Origin: Toxoplasma gondii ME49
Taxonomy: Eukaryota; Apicomplexa; Conoidasida; Eucoccidiorida; Sarcocystidae
Direction: 5' to 3'
Assembly: GCF_000006565.2 (NCBI RefSeq)
Contig: NC_031478.1
Span: forward strand, 479,874 to 543,873
Length of the DNA: 64,000 nt
Part shown: positions 42,025 to 54,400 of the stretch, piece after piece
Layout of the letters: each line of letters begins with the position of its first letter
How positions within the stretch are numbered: position 1 is the first letter of the stretch
Translations under genes and position numbers: made by a program
The notes under the pieces: generated by a model
What the model was told of the DNA's origin: nothing
Seen by the model: the letters and a program-made list of their open reading frames with translations, nothing else
The model's database searches: none

Positions 42025-45000
42025 CTAACTCGCCTCGAGAGCCTCACCTCTGGCCCCGACCGGTTTGAACGTTTCATGCACGAACTTCAAACCTTTCTTC
42101 AGCGTCTTTAGAAGACTCTTGAAACGTGTGTTGTGCATGCTGCCAAAAAATTGATTCCACGCCCGGAATACATGGACGGAGGGCACGCGGTACAGCAGCG
42201 TCTGGAGGCCCTTGTGACTTCTCAGATATAAATGGACGGGCTGAATCACTCGGTACTGGGTCTGGTATGCCATCTGAGCAAAAATGAAAATGCATTTGTC
42301 CTTGATATACTTCTGCATAGTGGGGTGCAACGCAATTTCGACGTGATACTCCAGCATCGGGACTTGCAAGCAAGAGTCAACCGGTCCAAGATCGATGGGT
42401 TCGAGTTGCTTGTAAGGCGTTGGTTCTTTCTTCGGTTCAAACAATTCGAAGAGCCGGCGCGAACCACTTCCTGCACGTTTCGCCTCAGGGTCTACGTTTG
42501 CTTCCTGCGCTTCCTGTTCCGCCTGGTCCTTCAGTGCAGCTAGCCGTTTCTCCAGATCTGCCTTCTTCTGCGGCAAATCCTGAACCGGTCCAACCAGCTT
42601 CTCTAACTCTGCCCGTTCCTCCGGACTAAGAAGTGGGCTGACGCGAATCGCCTCATCGATAACAGCGATTTCATCTTCACCGCCGTTGAATTCGTGCATG
42701 AGCGCATCGGCGCGTGACCTGCCCTGCGTTTCGAGATTCGCCTGCACGTGAGGCGCCGGAACAGGCGTCACCTTTCTACCTTCTGCCTCTGGTGGCGGGA
42801 CACGTGACGCCTCCAGCCCTGCGTCAAAGGCTGCATCGCGTTCACGCAACTCTACTTTTACTTTCTCTGTGAGTTCCTCTAGCTCTCTCCGCAGTCCGCC
42901 AATCGATCGCTTCGCTGCGTGCACAGCATCACGAACAACAGGGATAGACCGCTGCTTTTCGGAAAGAAGAGACTCTTGAGCCAGAACGAGCTCGGCCCGC
43001 CATACGCTCGCTTTCTTGTCCAGACACTGCTTCTCCAGTTCCGTCGGCTCACGGGTCCCCAGCTCGTCACTGATGTCGCGAATGTCTTTCTCAATGTTCA
43101 CTCGTTGCGCAGTGAGACGCTCCACCTGTGCCCTGGCGTCAGGCGACGTTCGCGTTTCCTCCGGAAGCTTTTCCACTTGGTTTACCAAAATCTTGATTTG
43201 CAACAACTTTGTCTCGAGATCCTGTCTCCGTTGAAGCAGCTGCCACACTCGAGACGGACGCATGGCTTGCTGCTGTCGTTGCAAGCGCTGTTGCATAGCA
43301 GCCAGTTCTTCTTGAGTACCCTTGATCAGCCTTTCGAGCTCCACAATGCGCATCTTGATCTTTTCGCGATCCTCTGGAGAAGCGCGTTTCAACGCCGACA
43401 ACGAGCGTTCGTGCTTCTGCAGCTGCTCCCGCTTTCGCTCAATGCGTGCCTCTAAGGAATCATCAGGATACTTGATTGCTGGCAGAGGCTCCTTACCATC
43501 ACCGCCTTCCGGCGTTTCAGCACCGTTAACGTCCACCTTGCCCTCTTCAGGCTGCTCTTCCGAAGGCACAAACGGGTTCGCTTTTATGTCGTTCTCGACC
43601 GCAACAATTTCTCTCCGAATCACCTGCATATTGAGAATCATGCGCTCCAAATCTTTCTCGCCCTCTCGGTCCTGCATGCCATCGCGACCGACTGCAAGTT
43701 CCCGTGCTGTCTGCTGCCGCATCTTCCGAGCATCGATGTAGGCTTTCTCAAGTTGAAACAACTGGGCGTAACGGGGGTCATCAGCCGCAGGCATGGTATC
43801 TTTTAGGTCAATGAGTTCGCGGTACTTTTTTACCATCTTGTCGTAGTCCCCAGCCAGGACATTCATTTCGGAGACGGCCTGTGCGATGCGCGAGACGACG
43901 TTGACCCCTTCAGAAAGCAGTATTTCAATGGTATTGTCGTCCATCACCTCATATGCATCTTTCTGTTTCCCGATCTGGTCGTATTTGGATACCAGATCGT
44001 TGATTTCAGTTTGGTAGAATTTTATCCGCTGTGCAAGGATGGGGCATTGTCGCGCGAACTGTATCTCTTTGCTAATGCGCTCCTCATTTGCGTCCGCAAA
44101 CGCGCTTCTCGCTGCTTCCAACTCGTCATACCGCAGTCGACCTTCAGCGACAGGGTCCATGAACTGGATATCGCGCTGATCCTTATTCGACCGCTTGCTC
44201 GCCCTGCGACCAGCAAGCTTCTTCGACCGGCTGTCAATGAACTCCGCGACCAAATAGTCTTTAGTGAGTCGCAATGCGGCAAACCCCGTGGCCTTCGTGA
44301 CCCGCTCCACGATGTTGACTTTGTACTGGCTGTTCACGGGAGCAAAGAACCGGTAGGCTTGATTCTGATCCCAGCGTTCCGGGTGACACCCACCAGGGTG
44401 GAACGCGTACAAGATGCGCCTCCCAGACCAGCAGAGAATCGGGTACAGTGCGCCACGCAGCCGTCCAATCCACCCCCGCCCGACATCTTTGTCGAGAAGA
44501 CGCACAGCCGCTCCACTGGTGATGAAGGCGGTAGTTGTGTTCTTGCTCAAATCTTCCAATGCAACATATTCCATGAAATGGTCGTGAGCTGACACGTACA
44601 AGTCGACCTGGTAGTGCGACAGAAGCATCTGGATGAGAACGGCCTCGGGCCCGCGTGGCTGGCCGTTCTTGTACAAATCATCCACGTACTGCAGGCGCCC
44701 CTGCTCGCCTTGAGGGCCAGTAGACACCAGCGGGAGGTGGCCCATGATGATCAGCCAGTTCGTCGTCTGGTTGACGGCCGTGTACAACTGGTCGCTCAGC
44801 CACATTAAGCGGTCCATCATCGACTGCATATTGTTCGCTGCACGACAAGACGCCAGTCTCACACTACGCGAAACCTAACGCGGTCGTGATCCCCCACTCA
44901 GCCAAGTACGGCGGAAGTCTTGTAACCATATATCATGAACCCGAAACAGCACCAACGGCACCAACTGACACCATTTTACATGCCAAGAATAAGACTCAAC

Positions 45001-47519
45001 ATTTCCTTTGCCTTAAGCCAAAGTTGCCTCACAGGACAGCCCACTGTGTCAGTTGTGCGTTACATAATCGGTCGACTAGGAAATGAATAAGAGTGTAGCA
45101 AACACGATTAAACTCTCACCCAGGCTACATTCCTGCTTTTCGATTGCGAACGAGCTTGTTCTGGACCTACCGATAGGATTGCCTACGAAGAGATTCCACG
45201 TGTTGACGTTGATCACGGTCGCGTTGAAGGCCTCGTGCTGAATTGTACCGTTGGCCATTGTCATGCTTGTCGAGAAACTGAACGTTGCGGTGTACGCATC
45301 ATTCGGCATGTACCAGTTAGGGTGTTCCCCCGTATAGTGGTGTCGGACAGAAGCAGACGGGTTCACCAACGCCTCCTCTTCTCCAAGCGTCATTAGCCAC
45401 GGGATGTCCAGTTTGGCATCCTGGCAAGCAGCAGTCGTGCACATACACAAAATTCGCAGTCTTGCGCGCCTCATCGAATACATGTATCACCGTAAAAAGA
45501 CGAATCATTCAAGAACTGAGAATGGCTTGAAAATGGGTCGAAGGCCACGAGCCCAGGGGGACGTCAATGCCCATCCACTGTCTCTTGAACCGGGCACTTC
45601 CTTCTTCATCTCACCTCCCAGCTGAACACACAAGGGTTTCTAGGAATTTGGCTTGTAGTCAAGCAGTGGAAGGCCAATCCTCGCAACTGCGTCCGCCTCA
45701 CTGCATCAAAACTCTGTGAATCATACGCCCATTCAACCCCAGTAGCTACACAACAGTGCAAGGGTATATATATGTATATACATATATATTATATTTGCCT
45801 ACGGGAAGTACCGTACATCTAAAAAACGCAAAGCACACAGAAACGCCTATGCTACTGAATCGAAAGTTCCACCCGTGTGTTAACGAGAAAGAAGACACGC
45901 CTCCACAAATTGAGCACAGACCATTTACAGCAACAGGGCGAATTAGTCGCGGCGCTGCACACTGTTTGGAAGCTCAGGTCTGTGAAACGTACACGTACGA
46001 CCAGCCATTCCCTACCAGGACTCATCCTACGACCCCCGCTACCAATCTAAAGCGGTAAATCACTTCGATGTGCACATTAAACACGTTTGTAAGACTTCTA
46101 GCCTACCTTGACGAATATGTCGTACCACCGTTTTGTGAATCGTTCGTCACGAGCTGAAAGAGGGCCAGGTATTCCGAGAAAGTCCCCGAGACCCAGGACA
46201 GCATCTGCCTTTTCTTCCGCATGCCACTTTGCGAGTGCCGAAACCGTTTGGTCGAACTCATTTGTCCACAGGAATCGCTTCAACTTGTACCAGAGACCCT
46301 TTCTTTCTGCACGTGACTTGTACTCACCGATGCCCGTGTTTCCAATGAGAAGCAACTTGAGAGAATTCGTATCTTTTTTCTCGACGGTGATCGTCTCTAC
46401 GGCGTTTTTTGACCAAGTGTCCTGCATCACACACTTGAGCATGGTGCATCTGGGGAACTTCATCGACGGATAGTGGTCGTCGCGCATGAGTTCTTCTATG
46501 CTCCGTTCTCCCTCCCATTTGCCTGGCGGCAGCAGGGGGGGAACGACCTCCTCCGCTCGATACTTTTTCCACCTGTTAGAGAACTCCCGAAGAACGTCAA
46601 TTTGGGTGAATGATTCGTCCATAATGTCAAAAAGAACGAAGAGATCCATGAGATTGGTTTTCAGCAGAAGGTCGTTCAGCGTGCGAATGCCGCGGTGAAA
46701 CAGCTCTTCCTGCAAACGTTTCACCGATGCCGGCACACGCTTGGAGTACACGCCTCGCGCGACACGGAGAACATTGTACGGAAGACCCCGGAGAAAACCA
46801 ACATCGCGTTCCGTTAGAAACGGCTGCTTGAAAGCATGAGAACCTTCCTCGCCTGTCCGCATGAACGTATTGCCATCGCAAATCCAGTCCCTGACACGTC
46901 GCTTCGCACCCGCTAGATAAGTGTACACCTCGATGTTCAAAACCTTGTCCATGCCTGCCTGCGGGTCTGTCGGCTGCTGTTCGCTTTGATTCTGCGTTTG
47001 CTCGTGGATCATCTGGTCCTGATACCGGACGTGTTCCCGAAACAAAGCAGCCTCCGTGACAAAGCCCTGGAGCAGCCAATTCGGTTTGTCTTTTTCGTTG
47101 AACCACCGCAACAACAGGGTCATTACGTCGTCCATTGTCGTGTGAAATGCAGCCGATCGGTCAGCCTTATGCTTCCCCGCAACAAACACCACACTGTCCA
47201 AATTCAAGCTCGGCATCAGACGCTGAACTGGATCCCATAAAACCAACGTCTTTATGATGCCACTCAGACGTCTAGGCTGCATTAGGGTTTCTTGAGGCGA
47301 AGGGTCCGCCCCTTCGCGAGAGTGTGTTGAGCCAGCAGCGACGCCAGGGAAACTCGCAAAACATTGGATACCGGAACACCCGGCTGAAGATGTGCTCTCC
47401 AGAAGTGATAACGATGGGAACAGCAGAAAAATGGGGACTGCCAACGCCGTCAGCCAGACGAAGTGAATTCGCCGGGCTTGCCAGCGAGGCGACACATCCG
47501 GACGTGTACGTCTTTCCAT
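42025..47519 (-). CDS. Phosphatase-like coiled-coil protein, paralogue A (probable pseudo-phosphatase)
   Basis: Exons: 46107-47519 (ATG), 45171-45420, 42025-44837 (TAG); 4476 nt, 1491 residues. A hydrophobic segment at about 19-41 is a signal peptide or anchor, so the protein should enter the secretory pathway. Residues about 90-380 form a domain conserved in the tandem neighbour (PSLNLDSVVFVAGKH, RRVRDWICDGNTF) that I do not recognise. About 387-660 resembles purple/tartrate-resistant acid phosphatases and GAP50: LLLIGNTGIG, AVLGLGDFLG, PWLMTLGEEE, WLIIMGHLP, YQVDLYVSAHDH. Family metal ligands are partly lost: GDWG is IGNTG, GDNFY is GDFLG, and GNHD is GEEE; GD, GH and HDH remain. A Glu/Lys/Arg/Gln-rich coiled coil follows over several hundred residues. 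A conserved C-terminal domain (PVDSCLQVPMLEYHVE, VPSVHVFRAWNQFFG) ends near the TAG. Enzymatic inactivity is inferred. Confidence 0.85.
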
Positions 47520-48693
47520 CTTTGTAGAAACGTGGACCCTGGGACAATGATCGTCCCCGCTTGTTCGAAAACAGAGGAATCTCTAGGTATGAATACCGAG
47601 CGACAGGCTTGAAAGTGGCCCAAAGAGAGACGAACCTCCCGGGAAGAAAAGAGAGGAAAATCACGTCTGTCCGGAGAGGAGTCAAATGGAAACAAACAGA
47701 GGCATAAGGACTGAAAAGAAAACTTGAATGCGGAAGCTCCAGAGCAAAAGAAAGCCCAGATCTGAAAAGAATTTGGAGACTGTACGCACTTTGCCCAATA
47801 CTGCCTGCCCCTCGAACGGCTGATCCGTCCCTCTTGCGCCAGCATCCGGCCTGTGCACGAGTCTTTTCCTCTTCTAGTTCGTGCGGCTAAAAACAGAGGA
47901 AATCATGTAGTGAGGACGCATAAAATAGTCCAGTTTAAATGAACCACGTCTGCAGCACAGGCATTGGTTTACGGAAAAGTTGGCGCATCGACCGAGCACC
48001 TGAAGAAATTCTACGATGGCAGCGATCCTGAACGGATTTAACGGCAGAGCAGAAAAACTGGCAAAGAGGTCAACCCCATTTCGTCCTCGAGTCCCATCTT
48101 TTCTCCAAGCACTAAAGCAAAACACGAGTTTTACAGCAGCTTGTTCCTCTGGGTTTCCTCCAGGCGGCTTTCACTGGGCCTGTCTCTGTCGCTGAAGTCA
48201 CAATCCTGGGCATCTGAAGCGCGACAAGTATCCCTTGTCCATCTGAAATGGGAAGCGGGGTGACACAGAGAGACGAACGAGGTAAGGAAGTTGCTGCCTA
48301 GTACCTGTAATTCATGCAGACCCGTACAAGGTGGTGCTCGTATTCTCGACCCGCGAGCAACGCAGCCACAGAGACGCACAGCCCGATTTGCGACACAAAA
48401 TCCTTCGGACACCCACGACGGAGAGAGTGCACACCTCGCCTGATATCCATCCTGGAAAAAAATTTTTGGTCAAGGCCATCCGGGATTGCGAGCCGCCCGC
48501 AAGCGACGAAGTTCAAGGGCACTGCAAGTGGAAAGTACTTGCATCTTGCAGTCGACCCACATTCAGAGCTGGTTTCTCAGCCAAGCCAGATTCCCTCTAT
48601 ATCGATTCCGCATCACTTGCACGACTTAAACGGGTATTCGATCATGCATCCGTATGACAAAGTGCATGGTCAGCCACGAATATCGTTATTTTT

Positions 48694-49065
48694 TTGATCC
48701 CGTTTCCGTTGCCCGCCACGTGCCAGGCACGGGAAATTTACCTCGCCGACACAGCTCAGTTGCTTCGCCGACGCACCGGCTACGGCGAGGAGCGCGAGCG
48801 GGTTTTCACCAAGTTTGCGCAATTCGGCAACAGCGCGGGAAAGAAAGCAAAATCCCAATATCTGCTTTATGAATGCATGTTCAGTGCCGCGGACAGTGAC
48901 TGTGGTAAAGTCGGGATAAGGAAGGCGGACATCCATTTTGGGTTCGGCGCCGCTTGGCGCCTAGCGGTGATGGCTGCGGTGGGGCCACTAGTTGCACCGG
49001 AGTGTGTGAAGTGTCCCCAGAAGTGGAATGCGTGCAAAACTGGGTTCTATTGCCCGTGTGAATAA
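48694..49065 (+). CDS. Weak candidate small protein with Cys-rich C-terminus
   Basis: A 123-codon ATG-started frame with G/C-rich third positions. It reads YLADTAQLLRRRTGYGEE, later KADIHFGFGAAWRLAV, and ends ECVKCPQKWNACKTG followed by FYCPCE, five Cys in the last 20 residues. An acceptor-like CACGTGCCAG at about 48716-48725 suggests it could be an internal or last exon. A minus-strand frame overlaps it, and no family is recognised. Confidence 0.25.
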   Translation: MIPFPLPATCQAREIYLADTAQLLRRRTGYGEERERVFTKFAQFGNSAGKKAKSQYLLYECMFSAADSDCGKVGIRKADIHFGFGAAWRLAVMAAVGPLVAPECVKCPQKWNACKTGFYCPCE

Positions 49066-50484
49066 AGTCCCAGATACTCATGATAAACGGGGGTGACGCA
49101 TTCTTTCTCTGTTCTTTGTTTATGTGGGTGGCCAAGCGCTTGGCTCTTGCCTTAGTAAGGGTAAACGTGTTCGTTTGCGCTGTCGTGGACTGGAGGTTCC
49201 TGCCTTCAAGACACTCACCACCTGTTTTTAGATTGGATAGGCAGCTTGCCCAGGTTTGAGTCCGTAAGAGTAGTCTCAATATGAGGTTGTCCTTGTGTTC
49301 TGTAAATCGGTCCATATTGAACAGGAAGGCATGCAGGTGACAGCCACGATACAGGGCAGACATTGCTGAGGTGTGTTTGAATTACCAACACCGCTCTCCT
49401 TCAGACGTCACATTCTGGTGCATCAGAGGAATATCGCGAAGTGGTTTTTGGTCTTCTTGGGTGGCGGTAGCAGATTACGTCAAAATCAACTGGGTAATAT
49501 ACTGTGGGAATTCCTCGGGGGATTGGGTTCAGCTGCAACCGTTCCTGACGGACTGTTGATAAACTACAGGTCAGCAGTACCTCTAGACAAGCGCAAATGT
49601 TGCAACTGATGACACTCAATTCAGCGTCCATCTGACACGACCAGCATATGACTTCATCGCTGAGGCTTACTAGAAGTGCATTTCCTGAGGTTAACTCCCA
49701 GAATGGGTGCTTCCACGTAGCTGGAGTGGCGTAGGAAACCGACACAAATGCGTACGACGTTACCAGCCGGCTTGTAGCTGCATTTTTTTGGGTTCCCTAA
49801 TGCGTGATTTTACAATCGATGCACATGCAAGGGATGGTTTTGCTGGGGTGATGCTGTAGTTCCATATTACGCCCAGCTGTTCTTGGATGCCAGCGTTCGC
49901 GTCATGTAACAGTAAGGAACTCTTTTTGTTGTCATGCATCACTGATTTGGCGACGGGGAATAAGCTGACAGGTAGGGGCGATCGTTGCGTCCTCAATGAA
50001 ATTATCATTCCAACAAGTAAGTACGATGATTCGTGCTCTAGGAATGCATTTTCTCCTTGGGAAGAAGCCACATCTGTGAAAACCCACGTCCAGAGGGTGC
50101 CCCCGCAGAATCGAGATCGAGTGGCGTCACACGCGGTGAGACACTGAACTACAAGGCATCCTTCCGTTCCAACGTAAATTCAGAAACATGCAGGTTTTAA
50201 TAAGATCAGTTCCTTCTTGATTCAGCAAATACCGCCCTTTATGATAATAAGATAAAACTGCTTTTCACAGATTTGAGAAACGCTGTCACTGAACCTGGAA
50301 TTCCTTGTCTAGCGTTAGCCTTCACCACAGTTGTACGCCACGGGAAACCTCCGACGTTTCTCCGATCTCCCAAGCGGCTCATTCGATAGGAGATAAAACA
50401 CGCGCCGACCCCTTTCTTCAAAATGCAGAGCCGTCTGCATGTGTTCCCACAACTTCCTGCACTTCGAGTCACACGCCAAGCAAT

Positions 50485-50955
50485 TCACGTGAAACGGAAC
50501 CAGGTACAGCATACCTTCAGCGCTCGTCCCCGCTTTCCGCAGGTCTCAAAAAAGCGAACTAGTTCATCCAACTCGTGAAAACACTTAAAACATAGACCGA
50601 GTCCCGAAAAGCGGGAAAAGCTGCACATCCTTCTGGATGTTTTCAGCTGCGTCATAGCAAGTCCACTGTGGGGAGTACAAGGATGCCACAACGGCGCCTG
50701 GCAATACCGACACCTTAGCTGGAGCGGCGAGAGGGCTTCCACAGCGGAACTTGCAAGACCTCTCCCAAGTTTGTTTTCCTCGACGGGAGCAGATACGTTG
50801 TAACTCGGCTCCAGAATAAAGCATGCAAAAAAATGTTGAAAGCGGTAGACTCTCTCGTTTTGAAACCGAAAGCCTTTAGGAACAGACGCCTCTGTCTGCG
50901 AGCCTTTGTGGTAAAGACTTCCGCAGCACGGGCGCTTGACAGTCATTAGTTCCAC
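50485..50955 (-). CDS. Weak candidate Cys-rich exon, possibly degenerate
   Basis: A minus-strand frame of 156 codons with an ATG at about 50946 (MTVKRPCCGSLYHKG). It has paired cysteines (LRCRYCQAP and later GLCFKCFHEL) suggestive of zinc binding, and a donor-like AAG|GTATGC near its end. From about 50690 to 50585 a second minus-strand frame reads more like protein (GAVVASLYSPQWTCYDAAEN), which would fit a frameshift in a decaying gene. No family is assigned. Confidence 0.2.
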   Translation of the reverse strand: MELMTVKRPCCGSLYHKGSQTEASVPKGFRFQNERVYRFQHFFACFILEPSYNVSAPVEENKLGRGLASSAVEALSPLQLRCRYCQAPLWHPCTPHSGLAMTQLKTSRRMCSFSRFSGLGLCFKCFHELDELVRFFETCGKRGRALKVCCTWFRFT

Positions 50956-51463
50956 AGGCGTGTTGCTTCATTCGTGAATTTCTATGCCTATCCATCGACC
51001 TGTCACTGTAGCGCATTCCAGCCCCGCAGGTGGTCCAGAGAACGAAAGAACTCCGCAGAATCCAGCAATCTTTGGTTGTCACTGTGACCGGGAAGTCTCA
51101 GTTCTGCTGTCGCTTCCCTCGAATTAGCTGGGATGCGTCCGAGAACTGGAAGGAGTCCATGCCCTTCTATTCTTCGACGATATCAAGGCGAGTACTAATA
51201 CAGAGTCAGAAAAACGTGATTCACCCCACCCAGTCCGATTTCTTCAGTCGGGCTTCCGCAACATATCGTGGTGCTATCTAGAAATGGAAACCGACGCAAC
51301 GGATTTGTCAAGGAAGCCGTCACGGTCCTAGAGCTCTCCGCTCAGCTGGGTGATATTTTCTGTGCTTCATATCTCCTTGAACGTTCGGCTGCGCCACGAG
51401 TGACGGCGACCGAAACAGCGCTGGTGGCTACACATGTGGTCGCACTTAGGTTTGCTGTGATCT

Positions 51464-54400
51464 TTAGTCGTCTTCGTAGCTTGTGTCGATGTCCTCAATG
51501 GGGATGTCTGCCCCGGGTTCATCTTCACCGAGCTCCGGCTCCTCTGGCTCTCCTTTCTTCTCTTTCTTTTCTTTTGCTTCTTCCTCGGGATTCTTGGGTG
51601 CTTCGCTCGCAGCGAGCAGTGCATCCATGTCGATGTCACTGTCCTTCACGTCAATGTCCTGATCGAAGGGAAGTTCGAGTTCTTCCTCTCTTCGCCTCTG
51701 TGCCTCGCGCAGCTCCATCAGCATCGCTTCGACGAATGAATAGGTCTTGTACGTCTGATGGACAAACTGGAGCCCATGCCGAATGTCTTTCATGACACTC
51801 TTGAAACGCGACATGTGGGTGTAGCCAAAGTACTCGCTCCAGGCCCGAGTCACGTGCACCGAGGGAACGTCGTACATGATTGGCGTCAGTCCCTGTGGAC
51901 CCTCGGAAAAGAACATGCCACTATGGATGTACCGCAGCTGTTGACGATACGCATGATTCGCCAGCTTGTGGACGCACTTTTCCTTCGTCTCCTCGTCACT
52001 CTGAGGTTTCAGGCGGCGCTGAACGGTCGCCTCGAGCATCGGGACCTGCATGCACGCATCCATCGGACCCACGTCGATCTTCTCGATTTTCTTGAACGGC
52101 GACGGATCGCGTTTGCTCTTGAACAACTCAAGAACATTCGCGAGACGCCGTGACGTGCCTCCAGGAGACAGTGTGTTCTCCGTCTTGGTCGCCTCTGTTG
52201 CTTCATCGCCCACATTGTTATTGGCAGCGGCGGCTGCCTCTGCTCGGTCATCTGTCTGCACAGAGTTAGCCTCTTCATTTGAAGTCGGCACTTTGTTTCC
52301 TTTCTCAGACTCGGCCGTGGAATCAGCGTCGTCCACATTCGCCGCGATCGGCTTCTCCTCGCTTTGGTCCTTTGCCTTTGCACCTTCTTCGTCTGTCGGA
52401 TCCAAGTGCTCCAACGTGCCCATTTCTTGTTCCAGTTTTTCTCGGAGTTCCGCAACCCCTTCCTGCAGCTGTTTCCGATTTCCGGGGAGCTTCTGGAGGG
52501 GTCCTAGAATCGTCTCCAGTTCTGTCTTGTCTTCGCCATTGACCGAGTTCACATCTTTCATGGCCTCCTCGACAGCGGCTAGTTTCTCCTCTGCGTTGTT
52601 CAACTTGTTCAGGGTTTCGGCGGCCGCAGTGACCGCGCCAGAGTCGACGACTGCCTGCGCCTCCTTTTCCGTGCGTTGCTCGACTTCCGGACCTACCACG
52701 ACGCCTTCGCTGAGGTCGTGGATGTTGTAGCCCTTGGCGCTCATGTCCTGTTCCCACGCATCCTCAATGGCATTCAGTTCTAGCCGCACCTTGTCTTGTA
52801 GGGCTTCCACATCGGCCTGGAGACTCAGCTGCTTGTCCGCTGCAGCCTGGAGCGCTGCCTGGATCTGCGGGAGCGACAGCTCTTCTGGCGACAACAGTTT
52901 CCGCTGCTCCAGTACCAGTTCGTTCCTCTTGAGTTCGGCGCTTTTGGTTAAGAAGGCGATCTGGACCGCAGTCATTTTGCGGTCCGCCAGTTCGTCGACT
53001 ACTTCAGTCAGCTGCTTCTCCAGTGTGGCCCGCTGAGCTTCGATCGCCTCAATCTCGTCCTGCACACTCTGCGAGTAACGTTTCGCTGCCGGCATCTGGT
53101 CAGTGCCGTCCATGTACGCCTTGATTTGGCGTAGCTTCGTCTCCAGTTCGTCTTTCAGTTGGAACTTCTCCCACTGATCCGAGGGCCGCATCGGCCGCTG
53201 GCTGCGCTGCCGAAGCGTGTGGAGGTGGGCCAGTTCCCGCCTCAAGCTTTCTTCCTGTCGCTTGAGAATGTCAATCTCCGCTCTCACCTTCTTCAGCCCA
53301 GACTGAGGGTACCTCTTGAGGCCCTCAAAAACAGCATGGTGGCGCCGGAGTTGCAGCTCCTTCCGGCGAATGCGTGCCAGTAGAGACGTGTCGAGGGGTT
53401 TGATGACAATGGTATTCTTCGGCCCCCGAGCGCGCATCTCGCGCTCGGCCTTGGCTTTTTTCTCGTCCGCGGCCTTCTTCTGGTCGATGTCGGGATACTC
53501 TTTCATCTCTCGCTCCAGATCATCCATCTGCTTTCGCAGAAGCTTCATGGTCATGATGTACTTCCTGAGGTTCTCCTCGTCGTCCACGTCGACCGAGCCG
53601 GAATCGGACTGCAAGGCATCGAACGTCTTCCGGCGCAGTTTGCGAGTCTCTGCGTACTGTTTTTCGAGTTCAAACAGATCTTTGTAGCGCGGATCTTCCT
53701 TCTCTGGCAAGTTCTCCTTGCTCTGGAGGATCTCTTTGTACTTCTGCTCCAGTCGAAGGTGGTCTGCAGAGATGACGTACATGCTGGAGAGAATCTCCGA
53801 GATCTTCCGTTGGACGTTTGTCCCCATCTGGGCCATCGCATCGCGCATCATGTCAGTCATGGTTTCGTACGCTTCCTTTTGCTGGACCAAATCGCTGTAT
53901 TTGCTCGCGAGTTCATTCATCTCCGCGATGTGGAACTTCAGCCTCTCGGCCAGAACGGGACACCTCCGCGCGAAAGCGACTTCCTTCTCAATCGCCTCGG
54001 CGTTTTCTGCCTCAAACGCCTCGCGGTCGAGCAGGAGCTCCTCGTACCGAAGCCGGCCGTCGGCAAACGGGTCCATGAACTTGATGTCTCTTCCCTCGCG
54101 ATTCGTCCGTCTGTACACCTTGTGCACAGCCGACTTCCGCGTTCGCGCGTCGATGAAGTCCATGAGCAAGTAGTCCTTGGTCAGTTTCATCGCAGCGAAA
54201 CCAGTCGCCGTCGTCACTCGCTCCTCAATGTTCACCTTGTAAGTGCCGCCGTGGGACTGGACGAAGAACTGCTCCGGGTGCTGCTGGTCTTTGTGCAACG
54301 GCTTGCAGCCTCCCGGGTTCAGCGCGTAAATCACTTTCCTGCCTCCCCAGCACAGCACGGGATAGAGAGCCCCGCGCAAACGTCCGACCCACCCTCGGCC

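Larger units (their letters stand above)
47520..51463. other. Spacer between the tandem paralogues, no well-supported gene
   Basis: Contains the promoter of paralogue A and the 3' flank of paralogue B. Two stretches are weakly gene-like: a plus-strand frame at 48694-49065 and a minus-strand Cys-rich frame at 50485-50955, both listed separately. The remainder (49066-50480, 50960-51463) has only short frames. Confidence 0.5.
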
